From JAUREX01 sp044356825 (GTDB lineage Bacteria > Pseudomonadota > Alphaproteobacteria > Rhodobacterales > Rhodobacteraceae), in contig JBIKVM010000155.1 in NCBI GenBank assembly GCA_044356825.1, positions 1 through 7,025 of the forward strand: a stretch of DNA of 7,025 nt, given 5' to 3'. How positions within the stretch are numbered: the stretch's first letter is position 1; each line of letters begins with the position of its first letter. The position numbers and the translations under genes were made by a program. The notes under the pieces were generated by a model. It had not been told where the DNA came from and made no database searches. It saw only the letters and a list, made by a program, of their open reading frames with translations. Shown piece by piece: positions 1 to 6,033 of this stretch.

Positions 1-596
1 CACGCGGCTTCGATATGACCGTCGCCGCCCAGCAGATTTTTGGCGGCCACGGCTACGTCGAGGACACGGGCGTGGCCCAGTTCGTCCGTGATGCCCGCAT
101 CGCCATGATCTACGAGGGCGCGAATGGCATCCAGGCCATCGACCTCGTCGCCCGCAAGCTCGGCGCCGACGGCGGCCGGCCGACGATGGCCCTCTTTGCC
201 GCGATCGGCGCTGCGGCCCGAGAGGCAGGCCGCGATCCCGCGCTAGCCCAGGGATTCGCCGAACCGCTTGGCGCCGCCCTCGCCGACGCCCACACTGCGG
301 CCGAGCTCCTCGCCCTTGCCGCTGCGACGGATCCCGGAGCAGTCCTTGCCGCGGCAAGCGACGTTCTGGCCCTGTTCGGCGAACTCCTCCTGGGTTACAT
401 GTCGACCCGGATCGCGCTCGCCGCCTCTGGCGCCCCAGCCACCGATGCGCCGCCCGAAGGTCAGGCCTTTCTCAAGACGCGAATCGCGCTCGCTCGCCAC
501 GTCATGGCATCCCACCTTCCTGCGACCGCGCTCTATCTCTACCGGATCAAGGCCCACCTCGGCGGAAACCGTCTGCTTGCTCCGGTTGCGCTCTGA
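1..596 (+). CDS. Acyl-CoA dehydrogenase, C-terminal part (5' end outside window)
   Basis: This flavoenzyme would catalyse the first step of beta-oxidation, oxidising acyl-CoA to trans-2-enoyl-CoA with electrons passed to ETF. The reading frame is open from the window edge (first full codon at 3) to TGA at 594-596, so the gene starts upstream. FGGHGYVEDTG followed by RDARIAMIYEGANGIQ is the conserved end of the catalytic domain. The Glu of IYEG (codon 114-116) is at the place of the catalytic base (Glu376 in human MCAD). About 150 further residues, Ala/Leu-rich and helical, match the extra C-terminal domain of the long (roughly 590-aa) bacterial acyl-CoA dehydrogenases. The extreme C-terminus (HLGGNRLLAPVAL) does not resemble the usual ending of that domain, and a late frameshift is possible. 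Its glycine codons avoid GGG completely, unlike the downstream genes. Family assignment is firm; chain-length specificity cannot be read from this fragment. Confidence 0.93.
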   Translation, partial: RGFDMTVAAQQIFGGHGYVEDTGVAQFVRDARIAMIYEGANGIQAIDLVARKLGADGGRPTMALFAAIGAAAREAGRDPALAQGFAEPLGAALADAHTAAELLALAAATDPGAVLAAASDVLALFGELLLGYMSTRIALAASGAPATDAPPEGQAFLKTRIALARHVMASHLPATALYLYRIKAHLGGNRLLAPVAL

Positions 597-631
597 AGAT
601 GCGCGGCCCGCAGAGCCTTGAGTGCGGCAGG

Positions 632-682
632 GCGGGGGTTTCACACCCCCGCACCCCCGTGGGGTATTTCCCCCAAGATGAG
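632..682 (+). repeat. Hairpin repeat, copy A (possible terminator of the upstream gene)
   Basis: A perfect 8-bp stem (GCGGGGGT 632-639 with ACCCCCGC 645-652, loop TTCAC) is followed by ACCCCCGTGGGGTATTT and the tail CCAAGATGAG (673-682). It begins 36 nt after the dehydrogenase stop codon. From memory, GC-hairpin plus TATTT plus CCAAGATGA-type elements are abundant at gene ends in Rhodobacteraceae; this could not be counted here. The stem could end transcription from the dehydrogenase gene, although the following T/C run is not a classical U-tract. A second copy lies at 841-894 on the opposite strand. Confidence 0.75.
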
Positions 683-812
683 ACAGGCAGCACACCCCGG
701 CCCGTGACCCTTGCGGGCACTCGTGACTGTCGCACTCCGAACCGGGGTGGCCTCCTCACCTTGGGCGGTCATCGGCTCCCCAGCCTGTACCGCGGTCTTG
801 ATCTTCCTCGAC

Positions 813-841
813 GAGGGTTAAGAAAGTCTTACCAATCCCTC
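813..841. promoter_or_regulatory. Dyad with CtrA-like TTAA-N7-TTAC half-sites
   Basis: This is a local AT-rich island upstream of the thiolase gene. TTAA (818-821) and TTAC (829-832) are spaced by exactly 7 nt, one mismatch from the alphaproteobacterial CtrA consensus TTAA-N7-TTAA. The same bases form a dyad, TAAGA (819-823) with TCTTA (827-831), flanked by GAGGG (813-817) and CCCTC (837-841). It could be a CtrA site, an operator for a fatty-acid regulator of the TetR/GntR type, or a small RNA hairpin. The position, about 95 nt before the thiolase start codon, suits an operator. No clear sigma-70 hexamers flank it. Confidence 0.3.
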
Positions 842-894
842 TCATCTTGGCAAAAGTACCCCGCGGGGGGTGCGGGGGGCGCGAAGCCCCCCGC
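841..894 (-). repeat. Hairpin repeat, copy B (inverted relative to copy A)
   Basis: Read on the minus strand, this matches copy A: a perfect 9-bp stem (872-880 with 886-894, loop of 5), then a C-rich stretch, GGGGTACTTTT and CCAAGATGAG. The last ten bases are identical to copy A and the loops differ by one base (TTCGC against TTCAC). On the plus strand it puts a strong hairpin 21 nt before the thiolase Shine-Dalgarno sequence, probably inside the mRNA leader if the promoter lies near 780-835. Alternatively it stops antisense transcription. Confidence 0.75.
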
Positions 895-926
895 TGTCGT
901 CGCTCCACCACAGTCGGGAGAGGCCC

Positions 927-2138
927 ATGACTGAAGCCCTGATCTTCGATGCTTGTCGCAGTCCGCGCGGCCGCAGTCGGCCCGATGGCGGTCTGCACGA
1001 GGTGAGCGCGGTGCGCCTGTCGGCGCTGATGCTCAACGCGATTGCTGCGCGCTCCGGGCTCGGCGCGGGGGCGGTCGAGGACGTGATCTGGGGCAATGTC
1101 ACGCAGGTGGGCGAGCAGGGGGCCTGTCTTGCGCGCAGCGCGGTGCTCGCCTCGGGGCTCGGCGAGGCGGTGCCGGGGCTATCGATCAACCGCTTCTGTG
1201 CCTCGGGGCTCGAGGCGGTGAACCTGGCCGCGGGGCAGATCCGGGGCGGGGCAGGCGAGGGCTACATCGCGGGCGGCGTCGAGATGATGAGCCGGGTCGC
1301 GATGGGCAGCGACGGGGGGGCGATCGCGGTCGATCCCGCCGTGGCGATGGCCAACCATTTCGTGCCGCAGGGGATCGCGGCCGACATCATCGCGACCGAG
1401 TTCGGTTTCTCGCGCGCCGACGCCGATGCGCTCGCGGTGGAGAGCCAGGCGCGGGCGGCGCGGGCATGGGCCGAGGGGCGGTTCGCGCGCGCGGTCGTGC
1501 CGGTGCGCGACGTGAACGGCCTCGTGATCCTCGATCGCGACGAGCATCCGCGCCCGGGGACCACGCTCGAGATGCTGGCCGCGCTTCCGCCCTCCTTCCG
1601 CGACATCGGCGAGGGGATGCCGGGCTTCGACAGGGTGGCGCTCATGCGCTATCCGCATCTCGAGCGGATCGCGCATGTCCACCATGCCGGCAATTCCTCG
1701 GGGATCGTCGACGGGGCGGCGGCGGTGCTCCTGGGCAGCGCGGCCTTCGGGCAGCGCCACGGGCTGAGGCCGCGGGCGCGGATCCGTGCCTATGCCAAGG
1801 TCGGGACGGACCCCACGATCATGCTCACGGGTCCGGTGCCCGCGACCGAGCGGGTGCTCGCCGCCGCCGGGATGGGGATCGGGGACATCGACCTCTTCGA
1901 GGTGAACGAGGCCTTCGCGGCGGTGGTCCTGCGCTTCATGCAGGCCTTCGGGGTGGATCCGGCGCGCGTCAACGTCAACGGCGGTGCGATCGCGATGGGC
2001 CATCCGCTCGGGGCGACGGGGGCGATCATCCTCGGGACACTTCTTGACGAACTCGAGCGGCGGGGGCTCGGCACCGGGCTCGCGACGCTCTGCATCGGGT
2101 CGGGGATGGGGGTCGCCACCATCATCGAGAGGGTGTGA
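927..2138 (+). CDS. fadA: Acetyl-CoA C-acyltransferase (thiolase), FadA/AtoB-like
   Basis: This cytosolic thiolase (403 aa, normal for the family) would cleave 3-ketoacyl-CoA with CoA to acetyl-CoA and a shortened acyl-CoA. All catalytic elements are present: nucleophile Cys91 in NRFCASG, Asn327 in NEAFAA, His359 in GGAIAMGHPLGATG, and the second Cys, Cys389 in CIGSGMG. They correspond to Cys89, Asn316, His348 and Cys378 of the Zoogloea enzyme. HAGNSSGIVDGAA (just after codon 1680) is the usual mid-protein signature. ATG at 927 is chosen because GGGAGAGG (916-923) precedes it at a good distance and MTEALIFDACRSPRG is the normal N-terminus; an in-frame ATG at 870 lies inside the repeat hairpin. 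The stop overlaps the cupin start (TGATG). Position before fadB favours a beta-oxidation role, so fadA is used, but a biosynthetic acetoacetyl-CoA thiolase (AtoB/PhaA) cannot be excluded from sequence alone. Confidence 0.94.
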   Translation: MTEALIFDACRSPRGRSRPDGGLHEVSAVRLSALMLNAIAARSGLGAGAVEDVIWGNVTQVGEQGACLARSAVLASGLGEAVPGLSINRFCASGLEAVNLAAGQIRGGAGEGYIAGGVEMMSRVAMGSDGGAIAVDPAVAMANHFVPQGIAADIIATEFGFSRADADALAVESQARAARAWAEGRFARAVVPVRDVNGLVILDRDEHPRPGTTLEMLAALPPSFRDIGEGMPGFDRVALMRYPHLERIAHVHHAGNSSGIVDGAAAVLLGSAAFGQRHGLRPRARIRAYAKVGTDPTIMLTGPVPATERVLAAAGMGIGDIDLFEVNEAFAAVVLRFMQAFGVDPARVNVNGGAIAMGHPLGATGAIILGTLLDELERRGLGTGLATLCIGSGMGVATIIERV

Positions 2139-2638
2139 TGCCGAAGCTCGTGATCGAGGACGCGCCCGAGCGCACGGGGCCGATCTATCCCGAGCCCTAT
2201 GCCGCGATGATGGCGGGGCGGTCGAGCCGGCGGCCCGGCGAGATGGCGGGGCTCAGCCAGTTCGGGGTCGACATCGTGACGCGCGCGCCCGGGGCGGTCG
2301 CCTCGCTGCGCCACTGGCACCTGCGCGAGGACGAGTTCGCGATCGTGCTCGAGGGCGCGCTCGTGCGCGTCGAGGAGGGGGGCGAGGTGGCGATGGGGCC
2401 GGGCGGCTGCGCGGCGTGGGGGGCGGGCGTGGCGAACGGGCACCGCTTCGTCAACCGCGGGGCCGGGATCGCGCGTTTTCCTGTTGTCGGCAGCACGTCC
2501 GCCGATGAATGCGTGACCTGTGCCGATGTCGACATGAAGATCCACTTCGGGCCGGATGGGGCGCGCCGCGTCACCCATCATGACGGCAGCGACTGGACCG
2601 GGCCGCGCGCGGCGGCATCGGGGGGAGGCACGAGATGA
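2138..2638 (+). CDS. Small single-domain cupin protein of unknown function
   Basis: A 166-aa protein with one cupin beta-barrel. Motif 1 is clear: His59-Trp-His61-x4-Glu66 followed after six residues by Gly73, giving three likely metal ligands. Motif 2 is GAGVANGHRFVN with the fourth ligand His102; the proline normally starting motif 2 is absent and the Gly-to-His spacing is two residues longer than the textbook pattern. N-terminal YPEPYAAMMAGRSS and C-terminal DVDMK followed by a His-His-Asp-Gly-Ser segment are, from memory, shared by a widespread proteobacterial cupin family with no assigned reaction. No DNA-binding domain, signal peptide or membrane segment is seen. ATG 2138 overlaps the thiolase stop by one base, with GAGAGGG (2127-2133) as ribosome binding site; GTG at 2135 would add one residue. 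The 3' end overlaps fadB by 4 bp. Translation is therefore coupled to both beta-oxidation genes, suggesting a linked but unknown role, such as a metal-dependent enzyme or an acyl-CoA-related sensor. Confidence 0.88.
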   Translation: MPKLVIEDAPERTGPIYPEPYAAMMAGRSSRRPGEMAGLSQFGVDIVTRAPGAVASLRHWHLREDEFAIVLEGALVRVEEGGEVAMGPGGCAAWGAGVANGHRFVNRGAGIARFPVVGSTSADECVTCADVDMKIHFGPDGARRVTHHDGSDWTGPRAAASGGGTR

Positions 2639-4824
2639 CCGACTTCACCGCCACGACCGACGCGGAGGGCATCGTCACCATCGTCTGGGATGTGCCCGGC
2701 CGGTCGATGAACGTCCTCTCGCTCGAGGGGCTGGCCGAGCTCGCGGCGCTGATCGAGGCGGCGCTGACGGAGGCGTCGGTGCGGGGTGTCGTCATCACCT
2801 CGGGCAAGCCCGATTTCGCGGGGGGGATGGACCTCAACGTGATCGCGCGGATGAAGGCCGAGGCGGGGGCGGAGCCGGCGCGGGGCCTTTTCGAGGGGAT
2901 CATGCGCATGCACGGGGTGCTGCGGAGGATCGAGCTCGCGGGGATGGATCCGAAGACGAAGAAGGGGGGCAAGCCCATCGTCGCGGCGCTGCCCGGGACG
3001 GCGCTCGGCATCGGCTACGAGATCCCGCTCGCCTGCCACCGCATCTTCGCGGCGGCGAACCCAAAGGCGCGCATCGGCCTGCCCGAGATCCTCGTCGGGA
3101 TCTTTCCCGGCGCGGGGGGGACGACGCGGCTCGTGCGCAGGCTCGGGGCGATGGCGGCGGCGCCCTATCTGCTCGAGGGGCGCACGCTCGCGCCCGACAA
3201 GGCGCAGGCCGCGGGCCTTATCGACGAGGTGGTGGCCCCCGAGGCGCTGATCGCGCGGGCCAGGGAATGGATCCTTGCCGCCAGGGACGCCGACCTCGTG
3301 AAGCCGTGGGAGCAGCGCGGCTGGAAGATGCCGGGGGGGGCGCCCTATACGCCCGAGGGGTTCATGACCTTTCTCGGCGCTTCGGCGATGGTGCTCGGGC
3401 GCACGCAGGGCGTCTATCCGGCCGCCAAGGCGCTGCTCTCGGCCGTCTACGAGGGCGCGCTCGTGCCCTTCGACACGGCGCTGCGGATCGAGGCGCGCTG
3501 GTTCACGCAGGTGCTGATGCACCCCTCTTCGGCGGCGATGATCCGCACGCTCTTCATCAGCAAGCAGGCGCTCGAGAAGGGCGCGCGGCGGCCCGAGGGG
3601 GTGGCGGACCAGACGGTGCGGCGGCTCGGCGTGCTCGGGGCGGGGATGATGGGTGCGGGGATCGCGCAGGTCGCGGCGGCGGCGGGGATCGAGGTCGTGC
3701 TGATCGATGCCGACGCGGCCGCGGCCGAGCGCGGCAAGGCCACGGTGGCGGCTGCCTTCGCCAAGGCCGCCAAGCGCGGCGCCATGGCGCCCGCGCGCGC
3801 CGAGGAGGCGCTCGGGCGCATCCTGCCCACGGCCGATTACGCCGCCCTCGCAGGGGTCGATCTGATCGTCGAGGCGGTGTTCGAGGATCCGAAGGTCAAG
3901 GCAGGCGTCACCGCGCAGGCCGAGGCCGCGGCGGGGCCCGGGGCGATCTTCGCCTCGAACACCTCGACGCTGCCGATCTCGGGGCTCGCGCGCGCCTCGG
4001 CCCGGCCGGAGCAGTTCATCGGCATCCACTTCTTCTCGCCGGTCGACCGGATGAACCTCGTCGAGATCATCCGGGGCGAAAGGACGGGCGACCGGGCGGT
4101 CGCCAAGGCGCTCGACTTCGTGCGGCAGCTGCGCAAGACGCCGATCGTCGTCAACGACGCGCGCTTCTTCTACGCCAACCGCTGCATCATCCCCTACATT
4201 AACGAAGGCCTGCGCATGGTGGGCGAGGGGGTGGCGCCCGCGCTGATCGAGAATGCCGCGCGGCTTGCGGGGATGCCGGTCGGGCCGCTCCAGCTCGTCG
4301 ACGAGACCTCGATCGACCTCGGCGTGAAGATCGCGCGGGCGACCAGGGCCGCGATGGGGGCGGATTATCCCGACGAGGCGGTCGACGCGGTGCTGATGGC
4401 GCTCGCCGATCGCGGCCGGCTCGGGCGCAAGGCGGGGGCGGGGTTCTATGCCTATGGCGAGGGGGGCGCGCGCGAGGGGCTCTGGCCCGGTCTGGCCGGG
4501 ATCTGGCCCCATGCCGCGCAGCAGCCCGACGTGGCCGAGGTGCAGGCGCGGCTTTTGATGATCCAGACGCTCGAGGCGGTGCGGGCCCATGCGGCGGGGG
4601 TCTTGACCGACATCCGCGAGGGCGACGTGGGCGCGATCCTCGGCTGGGGCTTCGCGCCCTGGTCGGGGGGGCCGTTTTCCTGGATCGACATGCAGGGCGC
4701 GGGCGCGGTGGTCGCGACCTGCGAGGGGCTCGCCGCCCGCCACGGCGCGCGCTTCGCCCCGCCGCCCGAGTTGCGCGACATGGCCGTGCGCGGCGCGCGC
4801 TTCTATCCGGCCGAGGCGGGCTGA
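2635..4824 (+). CDS. fadB: FadB-type enoyl-CoA hydratase / 3-hydroxyacyl-CoA dehydrogenase
   Basis: This bifunctional beta-oxidation enzyme (729 aa, normal for the family) hydrates trans-2-enoyl-CoA and oxidises the resulting L-3-hydroxyacyl-CoA with NAD+. The N-terminal crotonase domain (about 1-300) has oxyanion-hole segment FAGGMDLN (61-68) and both catalytic acids, Glu129 in GIGYE and Glu151 in GLPEILVGI. A linker leads to the Rossmann domain with GAGMMG (335-340) and acidic Asp358 ending beta-2. The dehydrogenase catalytic set is complete: Ser444 in SNTST, His465 in GIHFFSP, Glu477 twelve residues later, and Asn515 in YANR. Two C-terminal dehydrogenase domains follow, the second with WGFAPWSGGPFSWID. 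ATG 2635 overlaps the cupin stop (ATGA) and has GGAGG at 2624-2628, six bases upstream. A lysine-rich insert near 105-113 (PKTKKGGK) sits before the first catalytic Glu. It presumably works with the adjacent thiolase; whether they form a stable FadAB-like complex is not visible. Runs of seven or eight G occur at 2820, 3114, 3333 and 4665, with the frame intact. Confidence 0.96.
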   Translation: MTDFTATTDAEGIVTIVWDVPGRSMNVLSLEGLAELAALIEAALTEASVRGVVITSGKPDFAGGMDLNVIARMKAEAGAEPARGLFEGIMRMHGVLRRIELAGMDPKTKKGGKPIVAALPGTALGIGYEIPLACHRIFAAANPKARIGLPEILVGIFPGAGGTTRLVRRLGAMAAAPYLLEGRTLAPDKAQAAGLIDEVVAPEALIARAREWILAARDADLVKPWEQRGWKMPGGAPYTPEGFMTFLGASAMVLGRTQGVYPAAKALLSAVYEGALVPFDTALRIEARWFTQVLMHPSSAAMIRTLFISKQALEKGARRPEGVADQTVRRLGVLGAGMMGAGIAQVAAAAGIEVVLIDADAAAAERGKATVAAAFAKAAKRGAMAPARAEEALGRILPTADYAALAGVDLIVEAVFEDPKVKAGVTAQAEAAAGPGAIFASNTSTLPISGLARASARPEQFIGIHFFSPVDRMNLVEIIRGERTGDRAVAKALDFVRQLRKTPIVVNDARFFYANRCIIPYINEGLRMVGEGVAPALIENAARLAGMPVGPLQLVDETSIDLGVKIARATRAAMGADYPDEAVDAVLMALADRGRLGRKAGAGFYAYGEGGAREGLWPGLAGIWPHAAQQPDVAEVQARLLMIQTLEAVRAHAAGVLTDIREGDVGAILGWGFAPWSGGPFSWIDMQGAGAVVATCEGLAARHGARFAPPPELRDMAVRGARFYPAEAG

Positions 4825-4836
4825 GGGGTTCAGCCC
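4818..4836. terminator. Hairpin containing both stop codons of fadB and the flavin reductase
   Basis: GGGCTGA (4818-4824) and TCAGCCC (4830-4836) form a perfect 7-bp stem with loop GGGGT. The fadB TGA ends the left arm, and the complement of the flavin reductase TGA begins the right arm. The element is symmetric and could act on both converging transcripts. No U-tract follows on either strand, so it would be a weak intrinsic terminator or an mRNA 3'-end stabiliser. Confidence 0.45.
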
Positions 4837-5435
4837 TCGCCCGGCCGGGGCATCGCGAAGACCTCGGCCACCCGGACATAGTCGCGATAGCCGAGCCGTC
4901 CGATCAGCCCCGCGCGCAGCACGTCGAACCGCCCCCCGTGCAGGCAATCGTCGCGCAGGTGGATCCCCGCCACCTCGCCGAGGATCAGAAGGTTGCCCTG
5001 CCCCTTCAGCGCCACGATCCCGCTCACCCGGCATTCGAGCGCGGCGGGCGCATCCGCGACGCGCGGGCAGTCGATGGTGGTGCAGGCGGCCTTGGCGATG
5101 CCGGCATGGGCGAATTCGTCGGCCCCCGCGGGCAGCGCGGCCGAGGTCGCGTTCATCGCCGCCCGCGCATCCCAACCCACGAGGTTGACGCAGAAGACAC
5201 CGCTCTCCTCGGCCTGGGCGGCGGTATCCTTGCCGCGCGGCCGGTCGGCCTTGCCCGAGGTGGTGGCGAACATGACCTGCGGCGGGGTGTAGGCGACCGC
5301 GTTGAAGAAGGAATAGGGCGCGAGGTTGTCGCCCAGCCGCCCGCGGGTCGAGATCCAGCCGATCGGGCGCGGCGCGACGATGGCGTTCAGCGGGTCGTGC
5401 GGCAAACCGTGGCCGCGCGCGGGTTCGTAGAACAT
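4830..5435 (-). CDS. Flavin reductase family protein (FMN-binding split barrel)
   Basis: A 201-aa soluble protein of the flavin reductase-like family, whose members bind FMN in a dimeric split barrel and often reduce flavin with NAD(P)H or act as flavoredoxins. Family signatures in order: APRPIGWIST (21-30), NLAPYSFFNAVAYTPPQVMF (37-56), a central VNLVGW strand, a beta-rich segment LECRVSGIVAL, and RLGYRDY (180-186) near the end. Length is normal. The start ATG (complement of 5433-5435) is preceded by GGAGGT (complement of 5439-5444), slightly close, and MFYEPARGHGLPHDP is the usual N-terminus in related proteins. It is convergent with fadB, leaving only 5 nt, and divergent from the GNAT gene. 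Substrate and electron partner are not predictable; nothing ties it to beta-oxidation beyond adjacency. Confidence 0.9.
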   Translation of the reverse strand: MFYEPARGHGLPHDPLNAIVAPRPIGWISTRGRLGDNLAPYSFFNAVAYTPPQVMFATTSGKADRPRGKDTAAQAEESGVFCVNLVGWDARAAMNATSAALPAGADEFAHAGIAKAACTTIDCPRVADAPAALECRVSGIVALKGQGNLLILGEVAGIHLRDDCLHGGRFDVLRAGLIGRLGYRDYVRVAEVFAMPRPGEG

Positions 5436-5485
5436 GGCACCTCCGGGGCTCGGGTGGACAGGGCGTAGCGGGACGTTTGAACCCT

Positions 5486-5504
5486 GCCTAGCCCCATGTT
5501 AGGC
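5486..5504. promoter_or_regulatory. Small dyad in the divergent flavin reductase/GNAT promoter region
   Basis: The 98-bp gap (5436-5533) must hold promoters for both divergent genes. GCCTA (5486-5490) and TAGGC (5500-5504) form a perfect 5-bp inverted repeat with a 9-nt spacer, an arrangement that a dimeric repressor could bind. TTGAAC (5477-5482) is a possible plus-strand -35, but no good -10 follows at 16-18 nt. Five-base dyads arise by chance, so this is weak. Confidence 0.2.
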
Positions 5505-5533
5505 CACGCGAAAGATGCAGCCGCAGGTGGCCG

Positions 5534-6022
5534 ATGCTGACGCTCGCCGAAGAGACGCCGGGGGATTGGTGGGAGGTCGAGGCGCTCTATGACCTCTGCT
5601 TTGCCCCGGGGCGCGAGGCGCTCTCTTCCTATCGGCTGCGCGATGGCGTTGCGCCGGTCGGGCCTCTCTGCCTGACGCTGCGCGACCGCGAGGGGATCCT
5701 CGTCGGCGCGATCCGCTATTGGCCCGTGCGCGTGGGCGGGCAGGAGGCGCTGCTCCTCGGCCCCGTCGCCGTCCACCCGACCCGGCAGGGCGAGGGGCTC
5801 GGCGGCCTGCTGATGAGCGAGAGCCTCGCGATCGCGCGCGCGATGGGGGTGGCGCGGGTGATGCTGGTGGGGGATGCGCCCTATTACGGCCGATTCGGTT
5901 TTGCCAAGCTGCCCGAGGTGCGGATGCCGCCGCCCACGAACCCCGAGCGGGTGCTGGGCCTCGCGCTGCGTCGCGGCGCTTGGGATGGCGTCGCGGGCGC
6001 GGTCGAACGCGCGCTGCCCTGA
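5534..6022 (+). CDS. GNAT-family N-acetyltransferase (YhbS-like)
   Basis: A 162-aa protein with a single GNAT fold, expected to transfer an acetyl group from acetyl-CoA to an unknown amine, peptide or protein. The acetyl-CoA pyrophosphate loop is RQGEGLG (84-90), preceded by the beta-4 strand LLLGPVAVHP. VMLVGDAPYYGRFGF (109-123) is typical of the YhbS-like branch (COG3153), with Tyr117/Tyr118 candidates for the general acid. ATG 5534 is the only plausible ATG, since the frame is closed by TAG at 5489 and no ATG or GTG lies between; its ribosome binding site is modest (AGGTGG, 5525-5530). It is divergent from the flavin reductase and 46 nt upstream of the EcsC-like gene. Substrate cannot be predicted. 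Confidence 0.9.
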   Translation: MLTLAEETPGDWWEVEALYDLCFAPGREALSSYRLRDGVAPVGPLCLTLRDREGILVGAIRYWPVRVGGQEALLLGPVAVHPTRQGEGLGGLLMSESLAIARAMGVARVMLVGDAPYYGRFGFAKLPEVRMPPPTNPERVLGLALRRGAWDGVAGAVERALP

Positions 6023-6033
6023 CCCCCGGGGGA

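Larger units (their letters stand above)
597..926. other. Non-coding interval between acyl-CoA dehydrogenase and thiolase
   Basis: This is the only long gene-free stretch, 330 bp. Open frames crossing it have no recognisable protein content. From left to right it holds: a hairpin repeat copy (632-682); a segment with an 8-bp inverted repeat, CACCCCGG at 693-700 and CCGGGGTG at 742-749, enclosing a smaller hairpin at 700-718; an AT-richer dyad at 813-841; an inverted repeat copy (841-894); and the thiolase ribosome binding site (916-923). It probably contains the 3' end of the upstream transcript and the promoter of the thiolase operon, but I found no -35/-10 pair good enough to call. There is no tRNA-like T-arm sequence and no CRISPR structure. 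Confidence 0.75.

Noticed and set aside
798..826. TTGATC at 798-803 as -35 of a sigma-70 promoter for the thiolase operon
   Set aside because: At 16-18 nt spacing the downstream hexamers (such as AGAAAG) do not resemble a -10 element.
683..840. Segment between inverted repeats as an insertion sequence or tRNA gene
   Set aside because: It is only 158 bp with no transposase coding, no obvious target-site duplication and no cloverleaf or TTCGA T-loop signature.
870..926. Upstream ATG giving a 19-residue N-terminal extension of the thiolase
   Set aside because: The ATG lies in the repeat hairpin, the extra residues are repeat-encoded, and the ATG at 927 has a good ribosome binding site and the normal thiolase N-terminus.
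599..934. 111-codon plus-strand frame filling the dehydrogenase-thiolase gap
   Set aside because: It runs through both hairpin repeats, has no ribosome binding site or family features, and overlaps the thiolase start in another frame.
2556..4202. 548-codon plus-strand frame overlapping fadB
   Set aside because: Its translation is almost wholly Arg/Gly/Ala and it is out of frame with fadB; it is a composition artefact.
2578..5175. Very long open frame (865 codons) on the minus strand opposite fadB
   Set aside because: It is antisense to a gene with complete catalytic motifs, and its translation is Arg/His/Gly/Pro-rich with no recognisable domain, as expected from a GC-rich gene read backwards.
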